From contig VBFZ01000021.1 in assembly GCA_005880805.1 (NCBI GenBank), positions 1-15,697 of the forward strand: a stretch of 15,697 bases of DNA, read 5' to 3'. The translations under genes were made by a program, and so were the position numbers. The first letter of the stretch is position 1; each line of letters starts with the position of its first letter. Shown one piece after another: positions 7,005-13,727 of this stretch. The notes under the pieces were generated by a model that ran no database searches, had not been told where the DNA came from, and saw nothing but the letters and a program-made list of their open reading frames with translations. Source of the DNA: Chloroflexota bacterium. Its GTDB lineage: Bacteria; Chloroflexota; Limnocylindria; Limnocylindrales; CSP1-4.

Positions 7005-7132
7005 GGCCTTTCGCCCGGTCGGTGGACGACCGGCAGTCGTCCTCCCGTGGCAACCTCGACCCGGTCGAGGCTGACAGACGCGATGTACGCTGCCCCCGTC
7101 TTACGGCGCGGTCACAGATCGAGCGTGAGCAG

Positions 7133-8176
7133 ATGCTGACCGAACGCGATGTCCCGCGATCACAACCCGCGGCGGCCGCCGCCAATGGGCCCTTGAGCGT
7201 CCGTTGGATATCCCGTGCAGGCCTTGAGGAATGCGAGAGCTCGGAGCTTGCGGGGCTGTTGGAACGATCCGACGGCTTCGTTTGGGTCGACGTGCCGGCC
7301 TGCGACGAGGAAACGGCCGAGCACCTCGCCAACGTGTTCGGCTTCCATCCGCTCGCGATGCGCGACGTCCTCGAACGGCGGCATGTTCCCAAGATCCACG
7401 CCTACCCCGACCACCTGTTCGTGATCGTTCACGCTCCCGAACCGGGCGAGCCCGGCCACGTGCACATGATCGAGCTGGACCAGTTCATCGGGCGGCGCTA
7501 CCTGGTCACCACCCACGGGCCCCTCGGGCGGGGCGTGACGACAGACATGGCCCTGAGCGGCACCGGCAAAGTCCTCGAACGCCTGAACGATGCCCGGCTT
7601 CGACCGGCGTCCCCGTTCGAGCTGTCGTACGCCCTGGTGTCGGGAATCGCGCACCGCCAGGGCACCTACCTGACCGATCTCGCCTCGAAGGTGGCGGTCG
7701 TGGAGCGGCGCGTTCGCGAGAGCGATGAAGGCGATCCCGTCGGGCTCCTCGAGGAGATGTTCCTCATGCGCCACGAGTTGCTCTCGATCCGCACGATCGC
7801 CGCTGAAAGCCGGGAGATCTACGCGCGGATGGGCGCACTGACCCGGATGATCCCGCCCGAGGCTCCGCCCCTGATCGACGATCTCGTCGACCGCTTCGAG
7901 CGGGTCAAGACCCAATGCGACAACGAGAAGGAGTTCATGCAGGGCATCATCGACTTCTATCAGGCCCGCACGACCACCCGCATGAACGTCGCGATGGAGC
8001 GCCTGGCGCTGATCGCCGCGGTGCTGCTGCCCGTTACGGCGATCGCCTCGATCTACGGCATGAACCTGATCGTCGAGGAGCGCTCCGATCTCTTCCAGCT
8101 CGGTTTGGTCCTCGGGATCATGGCCATCGTGACCGGAGGAATGCTCGCCTGGTCGAAACGACTCGGTTGGTGGTAG
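7133..8176 (+). CDS. corA: CorA-family Mg2+/divalent cation transporter
   Basis: 347 residues from ATG 7133. CorA forms a pentameric inner-membrane Mg2+ channel. Seen: large cytoplasmic N-domain (about 20-230) with FVWVDVP (49-55) and FGFHPLAMRDVLERRHVPKI (69-88, written here because it is diagnostic), a long stalk helix (about 240-290), TM1 (about 291-308) ending in the selectivity motif YGMN (308-311), a short loop, and TM2 (about 322-341) with a basic C-terminus SKRLGWW. The loop after GMN reads LIVEERSD rather than the frequent MPEL form but is still acidic. The reading frame is open to a GTG at 7022, which would add 37 residues with no CorA character. A TACGCT box at 7086-7091 argues for the later start. 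No strong RBS is seen. Confidence 0.88.
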   Translation: MLTERDVPRSQPAAAAANGPLSVRWISRAGLEECESSELAGLLERSDGFVWVDVPACDEETAEHLANVFGFHPLAMRDVLERRHVPKIHAYPDHLFVIVHAPEPGEPGHVHMIELDQFIGRRYLVTTHGPLGRGVTTDMALSGTGKVLERLNDARLRPASPFELSYALVSGIAHRQGTYLTDLASKVAVVERRVRESDEGDPVGLLEEMFLMRHELLSIRTIAAESREIYARMGALTRMIPPEAPPLIDDLVDRFERVKTQCDNEKEFMQGIIDFYQARTTTRMNVAMERLALIAAVLLPVTAIASIYGMNLIVEERSDLFQLGLVLGIMAIVTGGMLAWSKRLGWW

Positions 8177-8247
8177 AGGAGACCGCAGGCGCCGACCCGG
8201 CCGCCCGCATGGCATGATCGGAGGCACGCCAGAAGTGGAGGGATCGC

Positions 8248-8637
8248 GTGCCGCCGATCACTGAGCTGAGCCGGATCGAGCCCGTGTACCTCGAGCGCCT
8301 CGAGAAGCAGGGCATCTTTACGACAGGGATCCTGCTCGAGGTGTCCGAGACGCCCGCCCGCCGCCAGTACCTCGCCGACCACGTCGACGCCTCACCGAAC
8401 GACGTTCTCGTCTGGCGCGACGAGGCCCTGATGCTCAATCTGGCCGCCTTCAAACCGGACGACCACCAGCTTTTCGTGCAGGCCGGCGTCGAGGGTCTGC
8501 GCGACATGCTGGCGCTGCCGCTCGACGAGTTCCGGGTGCGCCTGGCGCGTGCGGCGCGCGAGCTCAACGTGGAGCCTCCGGACGACCTGCGGACGGTCAT
8601 CTGGTACGAGCAGGCGCACACGCTTGCGGAGGAGTGA
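8248..8637 (+). CDS. DUF4332-like helix-hairpin-helix protein
   Basis: 129 residues starting at GTG 8248, with GGAGGG (8237-8242) 5 nt upstream deciding the start. Two repeated units are visible: IEPVYLERLEKQGIFTTGIL (10-29) with TPARRQYLA (35-43), and NLAAFKPDDHQLFVQAGVEG (64-83) with LRDMLAL (84-90). The pattern of L...GI.T...LL....T...R..LA and AGV..LRDML resembles DUF4332, a helix-hairpin-helix family of unknown role that may bind nucleic acid or protein. The tail (91-129) is helical and acidic. The gene follows corA by 71 nt but no functional link is evident. Confidence 0.6.
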   Translation: MPPITELSRIEPVYLERLEKQGIFTTGILLEVSETPARRQYLADHVDASPNDVLVWRDEALMLNLAAFKPDDHQLFVQAGVEGLRDMLALPLDEFRVRLARAARELNVEPPDDLRTVIWYEQAHTLAEE

Positions 8638-8655
8638 GCGCGACGCCTGACGGGC

Positions 8656-8661
8656 TACCAT
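8656..8661 (+). promoter_or_regulatory. Leaderless-type -10 box for the DUF1461-led operon
   Basis: TACCAT, then 7 nt (CGACACG), then ATG at 8669. Third gene in the window with TANNNT 6-7 nt before the start and no Shine-Dalgarno sequence. It would drive the unit running to 15148. Confidence 0.45.
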
Positions 8662-8668
8662 CGACACG

Positions 8669-9385
8669 ATGATTGGGTCGATCGGGCGTGGCGTGGGCAG
8701 CATCGCGATCGGCGCCTCGGCAATCTTGGTCATCCTGGCGGTGACCGTAGCCCTGTTCTTCAACCCGCTCTACGTTGGCATCGAACAGGATCGTGCCCAG
8801 GCGGACGCGTGGACCGGGTACACCCCTGAACAGGTTCACGCCGTGACGAACTCGGTGCTCGCCGAGATCTACTTCGGTCCGGCGCGGTTCGAGCAGACCG
8901 TGGATGGCGCTCCGGTGTTCGATCCTCGCGAGCGGTCGCACCTCGCGGACGTCCGGGGTGTCCTCGTCGCGTTCGGAGCGGCAGCGCTGCTGTCGTCGGT
9001 CGTGCTGGTCGTTCTGCTCGCGCTTCCTGGGCGACGTGATTGGCGCTGGCGCGCGATCCGCCGGGCGTCCGGCCTGCTCGCAGGCGCGGTCATCATCGGC
9101 GGGATCCTGTTCGCAGTCACGTTCGACGCCGCGTTCGACCTGTTCCACCGGCTGCTCTTCGCGGGCGGGAGCTACACCTTCAACCCCAACACCGAGCGGC
9201 TGGTCCAGCTGTTCCCCGAACGCTTCTGGACGGAGACGTCCATTGCCATCGCGGCCGTCGCGCTCCTGATCTCGGCTCTGGTCTGGCGATGGGCCGGCGG
9301 TCGCGCGCGGGCAGCGAAGGAAAAGGCCGCCGCGCCGCCGGCTCCGCAGGCCGCGGTGCCGGTTGCGGTGGAGGACGCCCAATGA
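8669..9385 (+). CDS. DUF1461 / TIGR01906-type integral membrane protein
   Basis: 238 residues with four predicted membrane segments at about 11-31, 97-119, 131-151 and 190-208. Segments 1-2 flank an outside-facing-sized loop (32-96) containing YTPEQV and HLADVRGV. The stretch between segments 3 and 4 has the family hallmarks FDLFHRLLF (156-164) and LFPERFW (181-187). The C-terminus (211-238) is an Ala/Pro-rich tail. DUF1461 proteins are conserved but of unknown function. The stop overlaps the next start as ATGA, so it is very likely co-translated with the membrane protease that follows, which hints that the two membrane proteins act together. Confidence 0.8.
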   Translation: MIGSIGRGVGSIAIGASAILVILAVTVALFFNPLYVGIEQDRAQADAWTGYTPEQVHAVTNSVLAEIYFGPARFEQTVDGAPVFDPRERSHLADVRGVLVAFGAAALLSSVVLVVLLALPGRRDWRWRAIRRASGLLAGAVIIGGILFAVTFDAAFDLFHRLLFAGGSYTFNPNTERLVQLFPERFWTETSIAIAAVALLISALVWRWAGGRARAAKEKAAAPPAPQAAVPVAVEDAQ

Positions 9386-10572
9386 CCCTTCGACCGGTGG
9401 GCGGCGTCCCGGTAGCTCGCATCTTGGGGCTGGAGATCCGGATCCACCTCGTCTGGGTGCTGATCCTTGCCGTGATTGCGGTCGTGGCCTCCACCGAGGC
9501 GGGCACGCTCCACCCGGAGTGGAACAGCGAAACCCGCTGGATCATCGGGCTGCTGGCTGCCTTTGCGTTCCTCGGCTCGGTGCTGGTTCACGAGCTGGCT
9601 CATGGGCTCGCGGCCCGGCGCCTCGGATTGCCCGCCGGGCCGATCACGCTCCTCTTCTTCGGCGGGGGTTCCTCGGTCGACCAGGCGGCGGGCAACGCAC
9701 GGGACGAGGCGTGGATCGCAGCGGCGGGGCCGCTCACCAGCCTCGTGATCGGGGTGGCCCTGGCCGGCTCGGCGCTGCTCGCGGAATCGAACCCGCCGCT
9801 CTGGGTCCAGGGGGCGTTCCTTTTTGGGGTGCTCAACCTCACGCTTGCCGTGCTCCACCTGGTCCCGGCATACCCCCTCGACGGCGGCCGGATCCTTCGA
9901 GCGCTGGTCTGGGCGTATACAGGCGACGAGCGGCGCGGCAGCAAGGCCGCGGTGCTGGTCGGGCGGGCGACCGGCTACGTGTTGATCGGCTTCGGGCTGG
10001 CGGTGAGCCTCCTCGGGGATCCGCTGAACAGCGTGCTGCTCGTCGTCAGCGGGTGGTTCCTGGGCAGCGCGGCGCGCGGGCTCGATCGGCGCGCCGCGGT
10101 TGAGGACCTGCTCGAGGGCCTGCGGGTCGATGAGGTGATGGAGCGCGACACGCCGTCCGTGGCGCCGCAGCTCACGCTCGACACGTTCGCCGGCCAGTAC
10201 ATTGACCGGCCGGATGCCTCGAGCCTGGCCGTGATGCGCGGCGACTCGCTCCTCGGCCTGATCGGTGTCTCCGAGCTGCGGCGGATCGCGCGCCGCCGGT
10301 GGCCGACGACGCGAGCGGAGCAGGTGATGGTCGCGGCACCCGCACTTCCGATACTCGCGCCCGAGCTGCCGATGCGCAACGGCCTGGAGGAGCTCCGACG
10401 CACCGGGCTGGACGGGCTGCCGGTCAGCCGCGGCGCGGAACTGCTGGGGATCCTCACGAGGCGATCCGTCGTGGCGGCGATCCAGCGCAGGGCAGGGGAG
10501 CAGGAACGGGACGGCGCCAGGACAGGGCCGCGCTGGGGCCCGTTCGGGAGAGGTGGTCCGGGCCGGCCGTGA
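9382..10572 (+). CDS. M50 site-2 protease with two CBS domains
   Basis: 396 residues. An intramembrane zinc metalloprotease of the SpoIVFB-like CBS-containing group. Seen: zinc-binding HELAH (70-74) with catalytic Glu71 in the second hydrophobic segment, the third-ligand motif YPLDGGR (164-170) with Asp167, several other membrane segments (about 21-38, 52-70, 112-133, 143-160, 190-228), then cytoplasmic CBS repeats at about 245-305 and 311-370, which in relatives bind adenine nucleotides and control access. A basic, Gly/Pro-rich tail ends the protein. The likely substrate is a membrane-spanning anti-sigma factor or similar protein; none is encoded here. ATG 9382 overlaps the previous stop by 4 nt. 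A reading from 9040 in the same frame is only the shadow of the DUF1461 gene. The stop overlaps the moeA start as GTGA. Confidence 0.88.
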   Translation: MTLRPVGGVPVARILGLEIRIHLVWVLILAVIAVVASTEAGTLHPEWNSETRWIIGLLAAFAFLGSVLVHELAHGLAARRLGLPAGPITLLFFGGGSSVDQAAGNARDEAWIAAAGPLTSLVIGVALAGSALLAESNPPLWVQGAFLFGVLNLTLAVLHLVPAYPLDGGRILRALVWAYTGDERRGSKAAVLVGRATGYVLIGFGLAVSLLGDPLNSVLLVVSGWFLGSAARGLDRRAAVEDLLEGLRVDEVMERDTPSVAPQLTLDTFAGQYIDRPDASSLAVMRGDSLLGLIGVSELRRIARRRWPTTRAEQVMVAAPALPILAPELPMRNGLEELRRTGLDGLPVSRGAELLGILTRRSVVAAIQRRAGEQERDGARTGPRWGPFGRGGPGRP

Positions 10573-11885
10573 CCGACCTGGTGACGGTGGAGTCCGCGCT
10601 CGGGCGGGTCCTCGCGGCGATCGAAGCGCCGGTCGAGACCGAGCGCCTGCCAGTGGGCCGGGCCCTCGGTCGGGTTCTCGCGGAGCCCGTCGTGGGGCGC
10701 GTGGACCTCCCGCCCTGGGACAACAGCGCGATGGACGGATATGCGGTCCACTCCGAGGACCTTGCTGCCGCGAGCGAAGGCTCGCCGGTCAGGTTGAAGG
10801 TCGTCGGCGAGGTCGCTGCAGGCGCGGCGCCCGAAGGACATGTCGACCCGGGAACGACGATGAGAATTGCCACGGGCGCACCCGTTCCGCCCGGCGCGGA
10901 CGCCGTGGTCCCTGTCGAGGAGACGACGCCGCTGGACGAGTCCGGCGCGGTCGCTGGTCCTCGGGGGCGCGACGCGGTCGGCCCTGTGCCCGTGCAGGTC
11001 GCCGTCCACCGGGCGATTCCCGCCGGTGGATCGATCCGGCTGGCCGGCGGCGACCTGATCGCTGGAACATCCCTGGTCGAGGCGGGACTGGCGCTCAACC
11101 CGGCACGCATCGCCTTGGCGGCCGGTGCCGGTGTGGCCGAAGTGAGCGTGCGCCGCCCGGTCAGGGTGGCAGTGCTCGCCACCGGAAACGAGGTCCGGCA
11201 GGCCGGCGAGGAGCTCGGGCCGGCGGGAATCCCCGATGCGAACGGTCCGGGCCTGCGGGCGCTGGTCGCCGCAGCCGGCGCGGAGCCGATCGACCTGGGA
11301 ATCGCGAGCGACGACGAGGCGGACGTCAGGGGGCGACTCGTCGAGGCGCTCGACCGGGCGGACGCCGTCATCGTGAGCGGTGGGGTATCGGTCGGCCCGT
11401 ACGACGTCGTCCGTGCGGCGTTTTCGGCCGTCGGTCAGGTGGAGTTGTGGCGTGTGGCGGTCCAGCCCGGGAAGCCGTTCGCGTTCGGCGTGGCCAGGCG
11501 GGACAGCAGGGCCCCCGTCCTGCTGTTCGGGCTCCCGGGCAACCCGGTCTCGACGTTCGTGACGTTCGAGCTGTTCGTGCGGCCGGCGATTCGGCGGCTG
11601 GCCGGGGAGTGCCTGCAAGGCCGGGAGGTCGACCGTGGGCGCCTGCTCGAGCCGGTGACGAAGAGCCACGGCCGGCGAGCCTTTCTGCGGGTCTCGAGCC
11701 GGCGCGACGCCGAGGGGCGGGTCGAACGCGACGCGCAGGGCAGGGTTCCGGTGCGCCTGGCCGGCGGACAGGGCAGCCACGTGATGACCGCGCTCGCCGC
11801 GGCCGACGCCCTGGCGGTCGTTCCCGAGGCCGTGGACGCTCTCGATGCGGGGTCCGAAGTCGATCTCTGGTGGCTCGACCGGTGA
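10569..11885 (+). CDS. moeA: Molybdopterin molybdenumtransferase MoeA
   Basis: 438 residues from GTG 10569. MoeA inserts molybdate into adenylylated molybdopterin, the last general step of molybdenum cofactor synthesis, in the cytosol. Seen: PPWDNSAMDGYA (48-59) and RIATGAPVPPGADAVVPVEE (99-118) in domains I-II, ATGNEV (204-209), the molybdopterin-binding loop SGGVSVGPYD (270-279), PGKPFAFG (300-307), GLPGNPVS (321-328) and a C-terminal beta domain ending at DLWWLDR. Length and motifs are normal and nothing is missing. The GTGA overlaps with both neighbours indicate coupled translation; the longer open frame upstream of GTG is shadow. Confidence 0.93.
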   Translation: MTDLVTVESALGRVLAAIEAPVETERLPVGRALGRVLAEPVVGRVDLPPWDNSAMDGYAVHSEDLAAASEGSPVRLKVVGEVAAGAAPEGHVDPGTTMRIATGAPVPPGADAVVPVEETTPLDESGAVAGPRGRDAVGPVPVQVAVHRAIPAGGSIRLAGGDLIAGTSLVEAGLALNPARIALAAGAGVAEVSVRRPVRVAVLATGNEVRQAGEELGPAGIPDANGPGLRALVAAAGAEPIDLGIASDDEADVRGRLVEALDRADAVIVSGGVSVGPYDVVRAAFSAVGQVELWRVAVQPGKPFAFGVARRDSRAPVLLFGLPGNPVSTFVTFELFVRPAIRRLAGECLQGREVDRGRLLEPVTKSHGRRAFLRVSSRRDAEGRVERDAQGRVPVRLAGGQGSHVMTALAAADALAVVPEAVDALDAGSEVDLWWLDR

Positions 11886-12507
11886 GCGCCCCTCGCCCCA
11901 GGCGCCAAAGGCCTTCAGCCGGGCCGCCGATGTTCGCCCCCGAAACCCGGGCCGACCGCCGACGGCTCACGCACGTCGACCGATCCGGTCGGCCGCGAAT
12001 GGTCGACGTCAGCGACAAGCCGGCCACCGTGCGCCGGGCCGCCGCGGAGGCCGTGATCGCCCTGTCACCGGAAACGCTGAGCCTCGTGATCGATGGCGGG
12101 GGCTCGAAAGGAGACGTTCTCTCAGTGGCAGAGCTCGCCGGCGTGATGGGCGGCAAGCGCACCAGCGACCTCATCCCGCTGTGCCACCCGATCGCGCTCA
12201 CGGACCTCGTCGTGACCGTCACGCCGGATCGCGCTGCCGGCGCCCTGCGACCGGCCCGACGGGCGTCGAGATGGAGGCCCTGACCGCGGTGTCGATCGCA
12301 GCCCTTACCGTGTACGACATGGTCAAGGCTGTCGAGCGGGGCGCCGAGATCCGGTCTGTTCGGCTGTTGTCCAAGAGCGGCGGTCGGAGCGGGACGTGGG
12401 AGCGGCCTGCGTCTCGTCCTGAGACCGCACCTCGGCGGCCAGGGGAACGCGTGGCCGGACGTATCGCGCGTCCTCGCGGCCCGGCGCCCAGGAAGTCCCC
12501 ACCGTGA
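11882..12507 (+). pseudogene. moaC: moaC broken by a frame-changing deletion
   Basis: MoaC converts 3',8-cyclo-GTP to cyclic pyranopterin monophosphate, an early molybdenum cofactor step. The frame from GTG 11882 (or ATG 11930) gives clear MoaC sequence: LTHVDRSGRPRMVDVSDKPA, the lysine motif GSKGDVLSVAELAGVMGGKR, DLIPLCHPI and TDLVVTVTPDRAAG. It then derails near 12245 and stops at 12283. One base earlier in phase, from about 12247, the family continues with TGPTGVEMEALTAVSIAALT, YDMVKAVERG and VRLLSKSGGRSG, then a basic tail to 12507. Compared with E. coli MoaC about 7-8 residues between the halves are absent, so a deletion of roughly 22 or 25 nt fits. As given, the gene cannot make full MoaC. 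The GTGA overlap of the shifted frame with mogA shows that frame is the original one. A recent mutation or an assembly error is likely. Confidence 0.85.
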
Positions 12508-13064
12508 GCGAAGGCTTGCAGATACAGGGTCTCAGCGCGCTGGTCCTCACGATCAGCGACCGCAGTGCCGCCGGGGAGCGGCAGGACGCCTCCGGCGACG
12601 CGATCGGCGAGCGGCTCCAGCGCCTCGGGCTTGCCGTCGAGCGCCTCGTCGTGCCGGACGACCGGCGCCGGATCAGTGGCGCGCTGATTGCAGGCACCTC
12701 GCGTCACCGGCTCGTGGTCACCACCGGCGGGACGGGCCTGACCCCGCGGGACGTCACACCGCAGGCCACCGCAGACGTGATCGACTACGAGGTCCCGGGA
12801 CTCGCGGAGGCGATGCGCGCCGAGGGACGACGGCACACACCGATGGCAGACCTCTCACGCGGCCTGGTAGGTGTCCGCGGCCGCTCGTTGGTCGTGAACC
12901 TGCCCGGCAGCCCGAAGGGCGCGACCGAATCTCTGGAGGCCATCGTGCCCACCCTCGGCCATGCCCTCGAGACCCTCGCCGGTCCGTTCGATCACCAGTC
13001 CCACGCCGGCCGCCCGGACCTGCCGCGCGGGGATGCCCAGCGGACTCGCGCCGGATCGGCCTGA
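12504..13064 (+). CDS. mogA: Molybdopterin adenylyltransferase MogA/MoaB family
   Basis: 186 residues from GTG 12504. Activates molybdopterin by adenylylation, making the substrate that MoeA then uses. Seen: LVLTISDRSAAGERQDASGD (13-32), TTGGTGLTPRDVTPQAT (73-89) as the substrate-binding core, and NLPGSPKGATESL (132-144) near the end of the fold. The domain ends near residue 165; a basic 20-residue tail without known role follows. The start overlaps the moaC frame as GTGA, and the stop is 9 nt before the next gene. The subfamily (MogA or MoaB) cannot be settled by eye. moaA, moaD and moaE are not in the window. Confidence 0.88.
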   Translation: MSEGLQIQGLSALVLTISDRSAAGERQDASGDAIGERLQRLGLAVERLVVPDDRRRISGALIAGTSRHRLVVTTGGTGLTPRDVTPQATADVIDYEVPGLAEAMRAEGRRHTPMADLSRGLVGVRGRSLVVNLPGSPKGATESLEAIVPTLGHALETLAGPFDHQSHAGRPDLPRGDAQRTRAGSA

Positions 13065-13073
13065 TCGGCCGCG

Positions 13074-13727
13074 ATGCTGTTCGCCACCTTCGAGCACGTC
13101 CCGGCCTATCCGCTCGTCTTCCCGCTCTTCTACGGCGCGGCGATCGTGTTTGCGCTCGTGATGGCCCGTCATCTACGCGTCTTCGCCGTGGCGGGGCCCT
13201 CGGCGCCGTTCGGGAGCGTTCCCAGGCGGCTGTGGGGCGTCATCGAGTACGCGCTGATCCAGACGAAGATGTTCAAGGATCCGCGTGCCGCCCTGATGCA
13301 CTGGGGCATCTTCTGGGGCTTCTTGCTCCTCACGATCGGGACGGCCAACATCGTGACCGGTGGACTGGTCCAGGCCGTCCTGTCGTGGCCGCTGGACGCC
13401 CTCCTCTGGACGATCGTTTCCGCGCTGCAGAACGTGGTGGCGATGATCGTCCTGGTGTCGATCGGTTACGCGCTGTTCCGGCGCTTCGTCAGCAGACCCG
13501 CGCGTCTGACCTATTCGACCGACGCGCTGATCATCCTGGGGCTCATCGGCGGAGTTGTGGCGACCGAGCTGCTGGCCCAGGCCTTCGAGATCGCCCGGTA
13601 CGGAGAGCAGCCGGGCTCTCGCCCGCAGCGTTGGACACAGGCTTCGCCGTGCTGTGGTGGGCGCACATCGGACTCGTCGTCCTGTTCCTCGTGTACCTGC
13701 CCTTCAGCAAGCACCTCCACATCGTGA
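13074..13727 (+). pseudogene. N-terminal heme-b membrane part of a FadF/HdrD-like oxidoreductase (frameshifted)
   Basis: From ATG 13074 about 180 residues are real protein: a NarI-like membrane domain with segments near 12-31, 80-97, 108-134 and 151-170. His76 in ALMHWG is a likely heme ligand. After EQP (ending 13613) the frame turns into Ser/Cys/Thr-rich nonsense and stops at 13727. The natural continuation, GLSPAALDTGFAVLWWAHIG, lies in the -1 frame starting at 13613 and carries further His residues (WWAHIG, SKHLHI). This is therefore the front part of the gene ending at 15148. Relatives usually have a longer loop here, so some bases may be missing rather than one. The start has no good RBS, but it lies only 9 nt after mogA. 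Confidence 0.75.

Noticed and set aside
7022..7132. GTG start adding 37 residues to CorA
   Set aside because: The added residues are not CorA-like and a TACGCT promoter-like box at 7086 lies inside. Kept only as the alternative start.
9040..9381. Upstream extension of the site-2 protease
   Set aside because: Out-of-frame reading of the DUF1461 gene, rich in Arg and Gly; the ATGA overlap at 9382 is a better start.
9975..11780. 601-codon minus-strand open frame opposite the protease and moeA
   Set aside because: Shadow of strongly supported plus-strand genes with intact catalytic motifs; its own translation resembles no family.
12240..12260. Programmed ribosomal frameshift in moaC
   Set aside because: No slippery heptamer is visible, and residues of a conserved strand are missing as well, which fits a deletion better.
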